This document shows positions 45,170 to 55,815 of a stretch of 64,000 bases of DNA, piece after piece. The notes beneath the pieces were generated by a model that made no database searches, was not told the DNA's origin, and saw only the letters and a program-made list of their open reading frames with translations. The position numbers and the translations under genes are program-made. The DNA is taken from positions 124,001 to 188,000 of the forward strand of contig JASPKZ010007429.1 of NCBI GenBank assembly GCA_030220185.1, given 5' to 3'. Numbering within the stretch: position 1 is the stretch's first letter; the number at the start of each line of letters is the position of its first letter. The DNA is from Diploptera punctata (lineage: Eukaryota > Arthropoda > Insecta > Blattodea > Blaberidae).

Positions 45170-45540
45170 TATTTAAGATATTATATACTTATATTTAAAT
45201 TAATATTAGGAAGTAAACATTATGAGGTTATATCATTAATAGTGAGCAGAGAACATATTTTTTAACGACTCACCTCATATAATTTCAAATTTCTTTGATA
45301 CTGGCAGTTTCAGACAATATCTTGTCCCTCTTCAGTCATGGCTTCCACTGATGAAATTCTATGGTTGTTGATTTCTCTAAGGACACCACCTCTTGTGTCA
45401 TAATTATCTCCTTGTTCTTCTGTATGTAGATCTTTTCCCATCCATTTGTGTTTTTTAACTGCTTTAATAATTTTGTGCACAACACACAAAATTATTAAAA
45501 CAGAAAACACCATAAGAGGTAAGAATATACAGACCAAATT
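45170..45540 (-). mobile_element. Penelope-like element fragment with hammerhead
   Basis: The border GGAAGTAAACATTATGAGGT and TAGTGAGCAGAGAACATATT match the tiny element at 13132. The minus-strand hammerhead is followed by a piece of the reading frame (KNTNGWEKIYIQKNKE) and a 20-bp inverted junction around TTTTGTGCACAACACACAAAA. Confidence 0.7.
45296..45338 (-). ncRNA. Hammerhead ribozyme motif
   Basis: Minus strand: stem I UGA/UCA, core CUGAAGA, perfect stem II GGACAA/UUGUCU, GAAAC, UGCCA, GUA cleavage triplet. It is the same type as the motif at 13164, differing in one loop base and the start of stem I. Confidence 0.8.
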
Positions 45541-45574
45541 ACTTAATTATCTGCCAGGATGTTAAGGGCAAGTT

Positions 45575-45897
45575 CTTACTTACTTACTTACTTGAGCCTT
45601 TGGCATGGGTTCCCTGAAGTAGTCCCCGCCCGGAGAACCGAATGGGGGACTATTTGACCTCTGGAAAATTTTACCCCAGATGAATCCATGTCCGCATTTC
45701 TTGACGGTTGTATTTTTATGGTGAAAGATCGTCACTCTTTCGCCCAAGGTACTTTTTTTCGTCTGGCTTATCACCTTGGACCAGTCCGGCATGGGTAACC
45801 CTATCGGCAGCAATGCTACCGCCGGCATAGCTCTCAGGATCATTTAAGCATGCAAGCCACTTCACCACGACAAGGTAAAGATACCATGGAGGGCAAG
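45575..45897 (-). repeat. LINE 5'-region-like repeat
   Basis: The minus strand starts ATGGTATCTTTACCTTGTCG and continues TGGTGAAGTGGCTTGCATGC, then GAGAGCTATGCCGGCGG, a pattern found at the start of several animal LINEs. It ends at a (TTAC)n tract at 45577-45592. Function unknown. Confidence 0.5.
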
Positions 45898-45964
45898 TTC
45901 AGGAAGCAAAATCACCCTAGAAATTTGGTCATGCCTCATAAGTAATGACAGTGTAAATTAAATA

Positions 45965-46252
45965 CTAAACTCTAAAGTGACCCTACTACAGACCATAGGA
46001 GACCCTTGGGGTAGTAGGAGGTTAATGCTCCCACTTTTTCTAGACAATCAGCACTTGATGTCAGCCCTGCATGATGGCCACCTTTACCCCCCAGAACAAG
46101 TTGCTGGTACTCGTTTCCATTAGTGGCTGAGTCGACCCCAGGTGTCTCCAGAAGGGTTGGGTCAGTTTAAAAATCCTCACCCCACCGGGACTTGAACCAT
46201 CAACTTTTCGTAGTGTATTGCCTTAACCAATTATGCTACAGCATTCCTCCGA
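45965..46252 (-). repeat. SINE5 copy (reverse)
   Basis: GTAGTAGGAGGTTAATGCTC to GCCTTAACCAATTATGCTAC matches SINE5 in reverse with several small deletions. Confidence 0.82.
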
Positions 46253-46920
46253 GTAATTATTGAGCTTTATTTAAAGTTTGAGTAATTTTAACCCCAAGTG
46301 TGTGCTCTCATAACAAAATAATGCACGTATGCTTACGGGTTAACAAAATTACACTTGCCAGTTATTTAAGAGTGAAAAATAGAAAGATTTTTTATAATGA
46401 ATTTTGTTTATGTATCTTAATATTTCAATTTTTGTATTTTTTTTTTGAGGGGGGATTCGAAACTTGACAAATTGGATTTCCATACACAGTTGGTAAATGT
46501 CATACAATTGGAAGTGTTCTGAAATGAGTGGTTTTGATAGCGAATTTCTATTTCAATTAATGAATAAAAATTAATTAAAACAAAATTATATGAAAAAAAT
46601 ATTGAATGTTAATAGCAGCAAGTGTTAGTATGCAATGGAATTCTGATAAGGCAAGTGCCAACTGACTGAGAAATTTTAACAGAATTACATTATTGACAAC
46701 CCTAATATATAAACCACAGGCATTCAAATAAGCAATAAGTTGAAAGATCCTAGAGTAGCAATGCAAACAATAGCTTCAAATAACCAACCTCTTTTAGAAT
46801 TAATTGTGAAAACAGGAAAATGAATTAAACAATTAACAAGTCTAGATAAAAAATCTACAATGGATACCATCTCCTGAGGGAATAGTGGGAAATAAAAAAA
46901 GAAATACGAGTATCTTTTTT
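46253..46920. other. AT-rich stretch without recognised feature
   Basis: No gene, transposon end or repeat shared with the rest of the window is visible. Confidence 0.4.
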
Positions 46921-47099
46921 TTATATATTAAATTTGGGAATTTTTAACATTATGAGGTTCAATTAATAATAATTAAATGAATCGTGATTTCTTCTTATGT
47001 TTTTTTTAAACACAGCACTGCAGTATCGGCGACACGTCGTCATCATCAGATGGCAGTCTAGAGTTTATATATATATTCAAAAAAACCATACTAGAACTA

Positions 47100-47290
47100 T
47101 GAACTTTGAGATTCCGGACGAACCGAGCTTGATTACAAAGTTCTTAAAAAATACAACAGATAGCAGTTTAGAAAATGATTCATTCAAAATAACACCAGAT
47201 GGCAGTTTGAAGAGTAATTCCTTCAAAAGAACACCAGATGGCAGTCTAGAGAATTACCGGCAAAAGGGAAAAAAATTGAAAGTCGTGAAA
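47100..47290 (+). pseudogene. Penelope-like protein C-terminal tail with internal repeats
   Basis: TMNFEIPDEPSLITKFLKNT is followed by three versions of a 14-15 residue unit: TTDSSLENDSFKI, TPDGSLKSNSFKR, TPDGSLENYRQKG. The tail runs into the right hammerhead relic. The GIY-YIG part is missing. Confidence 0.6.
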
Positions 47291-47335
47291 ACAGCTGATG
47301 ATGACAACGTGTTGCCGATACTGCAGTGCTGTGTT
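47290..47335 (+). ncRNA. Hammerhead-derived motif, core inactivated
   Basis: Core CUGAUGA (47295-47301), stem II CAAC/GUUG, then GAUAC instead of GAAAC, UGCA, GUG instead of GUH; stem I ACAG/CUGU is kept. The mirror copy at about 47013-47060 on the minus strand has the same two changes. Confidence 0.55.
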
Positions 47336-47469
47336 TAAAAAAACATAGAAGTATGAGGTAAGAAGAAATCACGATTCATTTAATTATTACGAGTATCCTG
47401 GTCAAAAAATAAACAAAACCATTAGTGTATATTTTCAATGTTTTTTATTTAAATTAATATTTTCCAATC

Positions 47470-47740
47470 CTCGATAGAATTTAATTTAAGAAAGAAAAGT
47501 TAATGTTCAAACCGGGCCGGGCCTTGAACCCTTCTCTGATTCTATACATCACTGCAATACCAATTATGCCATTCGAGCACCGATATAAGAACATCAACAT
47601 TTCTTTCCGCTTATATAATTCTTATTTGTCCGAAGGCCGATAGTTGTCGTTCATGGTGTAATTGGTATCGCACTGATGTACAGAATCAGATATCCAGGGT
47701 TCGAGTTCGTTTTTCTTTCTTAAATTAAACTCCATTAATG
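47470..47740. repeat. Two SINE7 heads facing each other
   Basis: A reverse head (about 47480-47600, B box GGGCCTTGAACCC) and a forward head (47652-47705, GGTGTAATTGGTATCGCACT and CCAGGGTTCGAG) flank a short unique spacer. Confidence 0.65.
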
Positions 47741-47919
47741 CATTTTTAGAAAATGCAAATCAAATTATCAAAGACAAAATTTGGTTCAGAACAAGATAAA
47801 TTGGCTTTTAAAAAATAAAAGAAAGAAGTTTCTAGTTTTGTTTAGAATGACCACTGTCGAATTGACAATATAGTAACATGGAATAAAAAAATCACTATGA
47901 GGTTTAATTTAGTAAATAT

Positions 47920-48512
47920 CAATAAAACTAAATATATGGTCACACATAGAAATACATTATATAATGGAAATGGACACCTAATGACAAATGAGGGAAATTT
48001 TGAGGAAGTGGCTGAATTCAAATACCTAGGAACAATAATCACAAATAAGAAATGAGATGCACAAGGAAATTAAACAAAGGCTCAATTCTGGAAATGCGTG
48101 CTATTATGCATTACAGGGACTCCTGACGTCCGAACTCCTTTCAAAAAACGTTAAACTGAAAATATATAAAACTATTATTCTACCAGTTATATTATATGGG
48201 TCCGAAACATGGACTCTTACTTTAAGGGAGGAAAGGAGATTACGAGTATTTGAGAATAAAGTACTAGGAAGATTTTTGGACCAAAGAGAGTTGAACAAGT
48301 AGGTGAATGGAGAAGACTACATAACAGTGAACAGCATGATCTTTATAGGAAGCCAGATATAATAAGAACAGTTAATCCTCGTAGACTGTGATGGGCAGGA
48401 CATGTGGCACATATGGGGAATGATAGACGTGCATGGAAGCTTCTTGTAGGAAAACCAGAGGGAAAACGCCCAATTGGTAGACCAAGAATGAGGTAGGAGA
48501 ATAACATACACT
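47920..48512 (+). pseudogene. LINE-B reverse transcriptase C-terminal part
   Basis: The frame reads LMTNEGNFEEVAEFKYLGTI, then after shifts LNSGNACYYALQGLLTSELL, KIYKTIILPVILYGSETWTL and REERRLRVFENKVLGR. Further along WRRLHNSEQHDLYRKPDIIR and RRL-WAGHVAHMGNDRRAWK are recognisable. Several frameshifts are present. A SINE3 interrupts it at 48526, and its end resumes at 48863. Confidence 0.82.
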
Positions 48513-48525
48513 ATGATTTGAAGGG

Positions 48526-48862
48526 AGTTCCGCGCCATAGCTGAGTGATTAAGGCAGGAAGCTTTGGCGCAGAGCTACGGGACTTGCTCTGGTTCGAGTC
48601 TCCATGGGGGAAGAAATGTTCTCATGGTATTTCGGCCAGTATGGGACCGGTGCCCACCCAGCATCGTGAGGCATTTGGGTAGCTTTAATAAGTAGCGGCT
48701 CCAGGTTGAGAAAACCAGCTATAACGGCTGGGGGGACTCGACATGCTGACCACATGTCACCCCTACACTGGCTGATGATCTACCTCTGTGAAATACACAT
48801 GTGGATGTGAGGCCGGCTGGTAGGCTAAGGGCCTTCTAGGCCCGTCGTGCCAGGAGTTTTTT
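48526..48862 (+). repeat. SINE3 inserted in LINE-B, with target-site duplication
   Basis: ATGATTTGAAGGG before (48513-48525) and ATGATTTGAGGG after (from about 48867) are the duplication. The head CGCGCCATAGCTGAGTGATT and body match 5934-6278. It dates the SINE3 insertion after LINE-B. Confidence 0.85.
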
Positions 48863-48990
48863 TTTATGATTTGAGGGAAGTAGATTATACAGGGAATGAT
48901 TGGAAAGCATTAGCTCAGGATAGGGATGTATGGAGAGCTTATGTCTGTGTGGCCATGAACCTATGGGTTCGATAGTGCCAGTGAATAAGT
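48863..48990 (+). pseudogene. LINE-B 3' end (continuation after SINE3)
   Basis: Reads DLREVDYTGNDWKALAQDRD with small shifts, then VWRAYVCVAMNLWVR and a stop, the usual LINE-B C-terminus and the AATAAGTAAG end. Confidence 0.78.
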
Positions 48991-49048
48991 AAGTTTGAGG
49001 TTTAATTTAAATTAAAATTCTTTTCACCTCATCTCATATCCTGTCTTC

Positions 49049-49095
49049 TAATTAGACCGGTTTCATAATCTTAGTTGTTACATCTTCATTAATTA
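49049..49095 (-). ncRNA. Hammerhead-like motif, C3 replaced
   Basis: Minus strand: stem I UAAUUA/UAAUUA, AUGAAGA in place of CUGAAGA, GAAAC, CG, GUC. Stem I and cleavage triplet are ideal but the essential C is A. Confidence 0.5.
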
Positions 49096-49164
49096 CACGT
49101 CAATGTTCTATCGTCCCAAACATTTTTCAGAAGCAGAGCTCCTGGACGACAGATATCAGTCATG

Positions 49165-49211
49165 TAATTATTGAAGATGCAACCACTAAGGTCATGAAAT
49201 CAGTCTGATTA
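49165..49211 (+). ncRNA. Hammerhead-like motif, C3 replaced (mirror)
   Basis: Stem I UAAUUA/UGAUUA, UUGAAGA, GAAAUCA, GUC. The core C is U here, so the two arms decayed independently. Confidence 0.5.
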
Positions 49212-49262
49212 GAAGGCAGGATATGAGGTGAGGTGAAACAAATTTTAAATTAAACTTCATGG

Positions 49263-49680
49263 TGAATTTCTTAGAAGATTACGGGTATTTGAGAATAAAG
49301 TTCTTTGGAAAATTTTTGGGTAAAAAAGAGATGAACAGAGAGGTGAATGGAGAAAATTGAATAATAGTGAGCTACATGATATGTGTAGGAAGCCAGATAT
49401 AATAAGAACAGTTAAGTCTCATAGACTGATGGGCAGGGCATGTGGCACATATGGGGGGATGAAAGAGGTGCATGGAAGCTTCTTGTAGGAAAACCCAGAG
49501 GAAAAATGCCCACTTGGTAGACCAAGAATGAGGTGGGATAATATCATCCATGATTTGAAGGAAGTAGATTATATATGGGATGATTGAAAAACATTAGCTA
49601 GAAATGTATGGAGAGCTTATGTCTGCACGGCCATGAACCTATGGGTTCAATAGAGCCAGTTAGTTAGGTGATATTTCCTA
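49263..49680 (+). pseudogene. LINE-B C-terminal fragment
   Basis: LRVFENKVL is followed by WRKLNNSELHDMCRKPDIIR, KSHRL-MGRACGTYG and GRPRMRWDNIIHDLKEVDYI, ending VWRAYVCTAMNLWVQ. It is a second copy of LINE-B with independent frameshifts. Confidence 0.8.
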
Positions 49681-49697
49681 TAAGAGTTCAATACCTC

Positions 49698-50050
49698 GTC
49701 CCGCGCTGTAGCAGACTGGTTAAGGCAAGATGCCTTCGTGCAGAACTATAGGACTTGTGCTGATTTGTGTCTCTATGAGGAAAGAAATTTTCTCATGGAA
49801 TTTCAGCCAGTAAGGGACCAGTGCCCACCAAGCATCGTGAGGCTCTTAGGTAGCTACAATAAGTAGTGGCTTCAGGTTGAGAAAACCAGCTATAATGGCT
49901 GGAGAACCCAACATGCTGATCACATGTCACTCCTACACTGGCTGGATGATCATCTGCCTCTGTAATAAATACAAGTGGATGTGAGGTCAGCAGCTGGATG
50001 GTAGGCCAAGGGGCTTCTAGGCCTGTCGTACCATGGAGTTTTTTTTTAAC
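49698..50050 (+). repeat. SINE3 copy with short target-site duplication
   Basis: AATACCTC flanks it at 49690-49697 and 50054-50061. Head, body and the GGCTTCTAGGCCTGTCGTAC end followed by poly(T) are all present. Confidence 0.85.
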
Positions 50051-50061
50051 TTGAATACCTC

Positions 50062-50800
50062 AAAAGTGTTATTTCCTACCAATTTTATGATTAAAACTTT
50101 GTATTTCTATATCTATTATTATAATAAAATTTAAATTACATTGTACGGCAGTACTATACAATGCACTCCTTCCTTTCATAAACTAAATAGTTTCTATGTA
50201 TTATTCAGAATAAATCCGTGATCCTTATTTTGGATAAACGGGATTCAACTGCATTTTCTTCAACCTATATTCTCTCAATCATACTTGTGTGTATCAGGCA
50301 TACATGTAACTGGAACTTTGAAAAATTTTCACTCCAGAAGATTGGTCAAATTCCATGTCTAAGGCTGTACATGACTTAATATATAATGCCTATCAGAGCT
50401 GCACAAAGAATGTTTTACCCAGTTCATAATTACTAGACCTAGGATTTTTAGGCTCTAAATGATGTAGATTTAGCACCTAAAATAGGATTTAAAAACTGTA
50501 AAATAGATTCTAAAAATGTCACTCTAGACTTTGAAAAATGTGAATATCATCATTCATAGCAAAATGCATGTAAGAATTATGAAATTAATAAAATAAATTA
50601 ACTATAGTGTGTCTACAGAAATATTCTGTAATTATAAAATGTTACAGCATTGCTATTCATTTTACATTAAACTGGTGTCATTAAAAAGAGAAACTAAAAA
50701 GTTTTAAGAATACTATCTACCTTAAATACATTCACTGTGATCCATATGTCATGCTACTGGCATCAAAGTGATATTTCCACTTATGCCACAGGCATATCAA
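50062..50800. other. AT-rich stretch without recognised feature
   Basis: Nothing matching other repeats in the window was seen, and no frame has recognisable motifs. Confidence 0.4.
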
Positions 50801-51430
50801 CATATAATAATAATAATGCTTTATTTATTCTGGCAGAGTTAAGGCCATAAGGCCCTCTCTTCCACTCAACCAGCACAAATACATATTTGACAAATATAGA
50901 TATACACTATACTAATTATAAACAGTTAAAGATACAATAAATGTAGCAATGTAAATTTCATGTACAAACAACATTTTATAGGATAATAACAATAATGATA
51001 CTTACGATAATAATAATATAAATATGATAAATTATATGAGAAACACCAATTAATATATGTACCTTACACTGGATAATAATGAAGTCGAGGTTAGAGCAAA
51101 TATAAATTTAGATTTCTTTTAAAAGATGCCAATGTCCGGCAGCCCCTTATTTCTTGTGGTAGGCGAATTCCAGTTGCGAGAAGTGAAGGATGGTATATGA
51201 CATGGAGTGATGTGATGCCCATATGTTGCGGGTATATTAAGCAAGAGACTATGTTGGGATCTTGTTGTTTAAGTTAATGTTTGAGGATAGATACTGGAAA
51301 CGACGATAATAAAATAATTGGGCGAATCCGAGTGGTATGTAGGTAAGGATCTTAAATAAGAGAATTAGACAGGACCAGGAATAAAATATGGATGGCCAGT
51401 AATGCGTACCAAGTTACAGATTTTGTGGTA
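50800..51430 (-). repeat. Retroposon with (TTA)n tail; second copy at the window's right end
   Basis: On the + strand it opens with (AAT)n, then CTTTATTTATTCTGGCAGAG, AAGGCCATAAGGCCCTCTCT. The first 260 bp recur almost unchanged at 63684-64000 in the same orientation. Read on the minus strand it ends in a (TTA)n tail, which suggests the 3' end of a LINE or SINE. Confidence 0.65.
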
Positions 51431-51479
51431 GGAGACATACAAAAATAAGATTTTTAACTCTTAAATTGGTAAAACAGTT

Positions 51480-52245
51480 ATTCCTCTTTCCAGTTATTTA
51501 AATACTGAGACCAGTTGCTATTTATGGCAGTAAATGCTGGACACTTAGTAGAAGGATAATGAAGAAAGACTTGAGAATCTTTGAAAAAAGGAAATCCTGA
51601 GGAGGCATCCGGGGACCCATAAATGATCCAGTAGTCTAATGTGAATGTCTGGACGGAGATAAGATATAATGAAGAAATCTATCAAACTGTTCTCAGACCC
51701 AGATATTGTAAATGTTAGAATGCCAAAAACAACAAATGAGATGTGATTTATGTGCCATACAGCGGGCTATACAAAGTGCTACCATAAAAGAAATGAAATT
51801 GTGGAAAAATTGGATGTAGAACCCTTTCTCCATCATATACAATGTACTAACTGGAAAGCCCACCTTCAACAAATGCCATCTCACAGAATTCCAAAAGCTG
51901 TGCTTCATTACTGCCCTCAAGGCGAAAGATTGCTGGGACATCCAAAAAAAATGCTGGATGGAAAATTTCACTTTGAGACTGCCTAATACTTGCATGGATG
52001 ATGATTAAAATTGGCAGACTGAGATATTTGGGCCACGTAATGAGGATGGAGGAAGAGAATACCACTAGAAAGCTTACAGTACTGAGACTGCAGACTGAAG
52101 TTGAGATGGATGGAGTAGAGGAGGTCCTCTGAAAGGTCCTGGAGATGGAGAAAGAGGGTGTTGGATAGGGATGTGTGGAAGAGTGTCTTAATAGCAGCTT
52201 AGGGCTCATAAAGGGCTGTAGAGCTAGAAGAATAAGAAGTTATAT
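51480..52245 (+). pseudogene. LINE fragments, including LINE-A C-terminus
   Basis: A first piece reads RPVAIYGSKCWTLSRRIMKK then EERLENL-type remnants. The second (51750-51985) reads MCHTAGYTKCYHKRNEIVEK, NWKAHLQQMPSHRIPKAVLH and PQGERLLGHPKKM, matching LINE-A. A third (52010-52100) reads GHVMRMEEENTTRKL. The pieces are in different frames. Confidence 0.7.
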
Positions 52246-52800
52246 AAATGTCGACTGCAATAAAAATAAGTTTATATGTATTTTGTAATTCAACACACAT
52301 TTAAATTGTACTTGTTTGTTTTTTCTATTGTTTTATTAAAATATTAAATAAATTATTATTATAGGATACATTGCTAATTTAAGAGAAAGTCACATACAGT
52401 CCAGGCAGGGGACCTGCAGAAGGCATCTTGGTTTTCAGCATGTCCAATCCAACTTCCTGCAAGTTTTAATGAAGTAATTTTAAATTTAACACTTTCCAAT
52501 ACCGGATAATATTTTCCTGGAAGTTGTTCATTCATATCTTTCTGAAAAAAAAATGTTTTCCCTCTCCAACAAGACAGAGCACCTCTTTAGTAACATGTCG
52601 AAAATTTGCAAGCACTGAAACTTGGTATCACTGCTACCATCCAGCCCTTCCACATTATTATGCTGGGAATCATTTGGCATGAGTTTAAATGTTACCTTAA
52701 TTGTGCAGCATGACATGTGGAGCACAAATTGAGTGTATTTGAGGTAAGAAAAGCTTATTTCCAAAACTTCTCTCTTGCATCTCCATAAATTTGTTGGAAT
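52246..52800. other. Stretch without recognised gene
   Basis: It contains only small fragments: a possible SINE7-like tail near 52480 (TTAACACTTTCCAATACCGG) and A/T-rich sequence. Confidence 0.4.
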
Positions 52801-53145
52801 TCAAACCCTAGCATATAATTTTTCTCTTCAAATATAATTTATCCTTCAGTGTGAAGTGTTAACTTAATAATAAATCATTGAAAGTTGCCCTACTGGCTTT
52901 AAAAAGTAGTGTTTAAATTCCCAATAAATAGCTTCTTAAATAAGAAACTGCCATTTGCATAATCGAGCAAATGCTCAATGTTTGTGTTTAGATTGGAGTT
53001 CTCAGGTAGCTCAGTTGTAGAGCATTGGCCTAAAAAGCCAAAAGCCCTGGGTTCAAACCTCAGTCTGAGCATATAACTTTTCTCTTCAAATATAATTTAT
53101 CCTTCAGTGAGAAGTGTAAATTAATAATAAAAAACGTTGTTGGAA
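52800..53145 (+). repeat. SINE1, permuted copy (tail-body-head-tail)
   Basis: The tail TTTTCTCTTCAAATATAATT occurs twice, at 52819 and 53080, as a 65-bp direct repeat. Between are body, leader and one complete tRNA head (CTCAGGTAGCTCAGTTGTAG, GGGTTCAAACCTC). Confidence 0.82.
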
Positions 53146-53254
53146 GTAATTTAACATCACTATTTTGACAAGAATCACTATAACAATAGACTTTTTAATG
53201 CGAGTTTGTAATAATTTGAAGAATGTTCTGAAAAGCTAAATGGCAACATTTGTC

Positions 53255-53800
53255 ATCATCATCATTGACATCAAGGTTTACGTCTTTTGGCCTGTTCTGG
53301 CTTAAAACTGGTCAGGCCATCTTGTAGATCGGCCAATGCTTCTCTTTCCTATAGGATTATAATTCAGGACGGCTTTTGTTATTCTAGTTGGTAACATGCA
53401 TTGAACATGGTCTCTTCAATTAGTCCTATATATTTTGATCATTGCCGTAATTGGTCGTATATTCAGTTCATTCCTGATGTCTATGCTTCTCCTACGATCC
53501 AACAACTTGCAACTTTCCACAAATTGAAGAAATCTCATTTCTGATGACTCTGTTTGTTTTAGCTGGTCTGCAGTTAATGTCCAGTTCTCACTGCCATTTA
53601 GAAGTAAGTAATGGCAATGCAATTACTTTATTTAACTTCAGTAATATTTGTTTTTGTACTTATATTTCAATGTTCTCTGTATTCTGCAGAATTGTCAAAA
53701 TCTATTTCACTTCAGTTGAACGTCATTGGTTTTCTGTATCCTATATTATATCCTAAATATTTAAACTCGTTTATTTGTTCAATAATTTTCCTATAGATAA
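53255..53800 (-). pseudogene. LINE-D reverse transcriptase C-terminal part
   Basis: The minus strand reads EFKYLGYNIGYR, then NGSENWTLTADQLKQTESSE, MRFLQFVESCKLLDRRRSID, IRNELNI. Several stops and shifts are present. It abuts the forward RNase H fragment at 53805. Confidence 0.7.
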
Positions 53801-53806
53801 CAATTT

Positions 53807-54315
53807 TTGCTCAATAAAATTATCCAGCTCCAATGGATCCCCTCTCATTGCGGGGTACATGGAAATGAAATGGCGGATCTTTTAGCAAAAAAGGGCACCA
53901 AAATTTTACAGAAAACAAATCAATTCCTGCCCTACCATTCTGCAAAAAATATAATTAAAAGAAACTTCCAGAAAGAACTGATGGAACACTTCAAATCACA
54001 AAGTAACGAGAAACCATGGGCAGCTATATCGCAGAATAAAAACTTAATACCTGAACAACCAAGACATGAAGCAGTAGCAACATTCAGACTGTTAACAAGC
54101 CATGACTACCTGGCAGCACACCTCCATAAAATTGGAATCTTCAACTCTCCAAATTGTATCCTGTACCAAGACAACAACACTACCATGAACAAAGATCATC
54201 TTGCTAGCTGTGAGGCTGAAGATGTTACCTACAAGAACTCTGGCAGGACTCTATTGGGAAGCAAGAAAGTAAATGGAACACATCCAAGCTAATGGGCTAC
54301 TACTACTACTACAAT
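53807..54315 (+). pseudogene. LINE-E RNase H domain end and C-terminal knuckle
   Basis: IQLQWIPSHCGVHGNEMADL LAKKG is the end of an RNase H domain, with the conserved His and Asp of W-x-P-x-H and N-x-x-A-D. HEAVATFRLLTSHDYLAAHL and a Cys/His knuckle with one Cys changed (CILYQDN) follow. The coding end is at 54290 and the tail is (TAC)n at 54297-54315. The upstream reverse transcriptase is missing. Confidence 0.82.
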
Positions 54316-55165
54316 TTTTGCTCTCCTGGATGGTGACATTTGTACATAGAGTAATCCAAGAAGAATGCAGACACACAAAAAACCAGTTTTGGTTCAAGAG
54401 GACAAGAGACAGGTTGAATTACCACTTATTCTCTGTTCTTTTATAATCATGGGATGTTTTTATAGATATTCTGTATTTATTGGTTACAAGGTAAAATTGT
54501 CATTTTTTTAATAATTATTTCGATGCTCATATAAAATTTTGACTAAACAAATAATTTAATTTAAAAAAGGCAATTTTATGCTAAAAGATACAAATGAATA
54601 AATTAGGCACATTTTAACTCTTCCAAATGCTGTAACTTTTTTGAAACTAGTACTTACATCATTAATTTTTGTTTATTTATTCAGAAAAAATAGGCATAAA
54701 ACCTAAAATCCATGGTCTAATAATTACATTCTGCTCTTATGTAATAAGTAGATATTTCTTTATGCTTCATGTTTATTTACCTGGAATCACCAAATGCAAT
54801 TTGGTCTAAATTTTTCTTAAATACATTATTGTCGTTAAGCAAGTCTATTTATTATTAGCAGAATGTTAAGCACAATATATATTTTGTATTGTATAATAAT
54901 ATTTCTATAATAAATTTGTCAAAAAATAATCATCATCATCATCATGAACAGATTTACAATGTATTATCATGTCTTCCTGTGACCAATTGTTTAAACTCTT
55001 GTCCTTTTCTTTAAATCTATCTCCCAGTTTTGTTCTTTCAATCCTTTTTCATTCACTGTTTCCTTTATGCCCAGCAGCCAGGTGTTTTTTATCCTCTCCT
55101 ACCTGCTAGAATCCAATCTAAACTCTTCTTGGCAACCCTTCATTGTCCATTCATTTAAATATCCA
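54316..55165. other. AT-rich stretch without recognised feature
   Basis: Only low-complexity runs are seen, such as (ATC)n at 54931. No repeat shared with the window was noticed. Confidence 0.4.
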
Positions 55166-55169
55166 TACC

Positions 55170-55515
55170 ATTTCAATTGTCTGTATTTTAGAAAAGAAAT
55201 GGGAATATAATGGTACTGTACATCAACTATATGTAGACTTCAAAAAGGCATACAATTTAATTAAGAGGGAGAAGTTATATTGTATCCTGCTGGAGTTCAG
55301 AATTCCTAAAAAGTTAGACTTGCACAAATATGTCTAAATAGCACAAAGAGTAGAGATGCACTATCTCCTCTACTATTTAATTTTGTACTAGAGCATGCCA
55401 TCAAATCTTTTATTAGAGTATGAAGAAGGTCTAAAACTCAATGGTATTAATAAGCTGTTAGTTTATGCTAATATGTAAGTTAGTACTATTGGGTGATAGC
55501 GAGACACTAAAGGCC

Positions 55516-55550
<35 letters not shown>

Positions 55551-55815
55551 TTGAGTGATACTAAGAATTGGGATTGGAAGTAAATATCAATAAAACTAAA
55601 TATATATCATGCATTGAAATACATTATGTGATGGAAATGGACAGCTAATGACAAATGAGGGAAATTTTGAGGAGGTGGCTGAATTCAAATATCTAAGAAC
55701 AATAATCACAAATAGGAATGAGATGCAGAAAGAAATTCAACATGCCTCAATTCTGGAAATGCATGCTATATGCATTACAGGGACTCTTGACATCCCAATT
55801 CTAGACCTCTATTAT
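55170..55815 (+). pseudogene. LINE-B reverse transcriptase fragments split by a (CA)n tract
   Basis: EYNGTVHQLYVDFKKAYNLI is the first aspartate motif of the reverse transcriptase (VDFKKAYD in an active copy). LKLNGINKLLVYANM is the remnant of the second catalytic motif, with AN replacing the expected AD. After a (CA)n tract (55519-55548) LMTNEGNFEEVAEFKYLRTI follows, the same region as 47980. It is a dead copy. Confidence 0.75.
55519..55548. repeat. (CA)n microsatellite inside LINE-B
   Basis: About 15 CA repeats interrupt the LINE coding region. Confidence 0.95.

Larger units (their letters stand above)
46930..47400 (+). mobile_element. Penelope-like element, 3' part with paired GAUAC-type hammerhead relics
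   Basis: The borders ACATTATGAGGTTCAATTAA (46947) and GAAGTATGAGGTAAGAAGAA (47348) enclose short inverted arms. Between is the end of the reading frame (MNFEIPDEPSLITKFLKN and FKRTPDGSLEN repeated three times). Both arms carry a hammerhead-like fold with GAUAC and GUG. Confidence 0.75.
48990..49262. mobile_element. Penelope-like mini foldback
   Basis: Arms starting TTTGAGGTTTAATTTAAATT / CACCTCATCTCATATCCTGT and their complement near 49210-49255 enclose about 60 bp. Each arm contains a hammerhead with a changed first core base. Confidence 0.72.
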
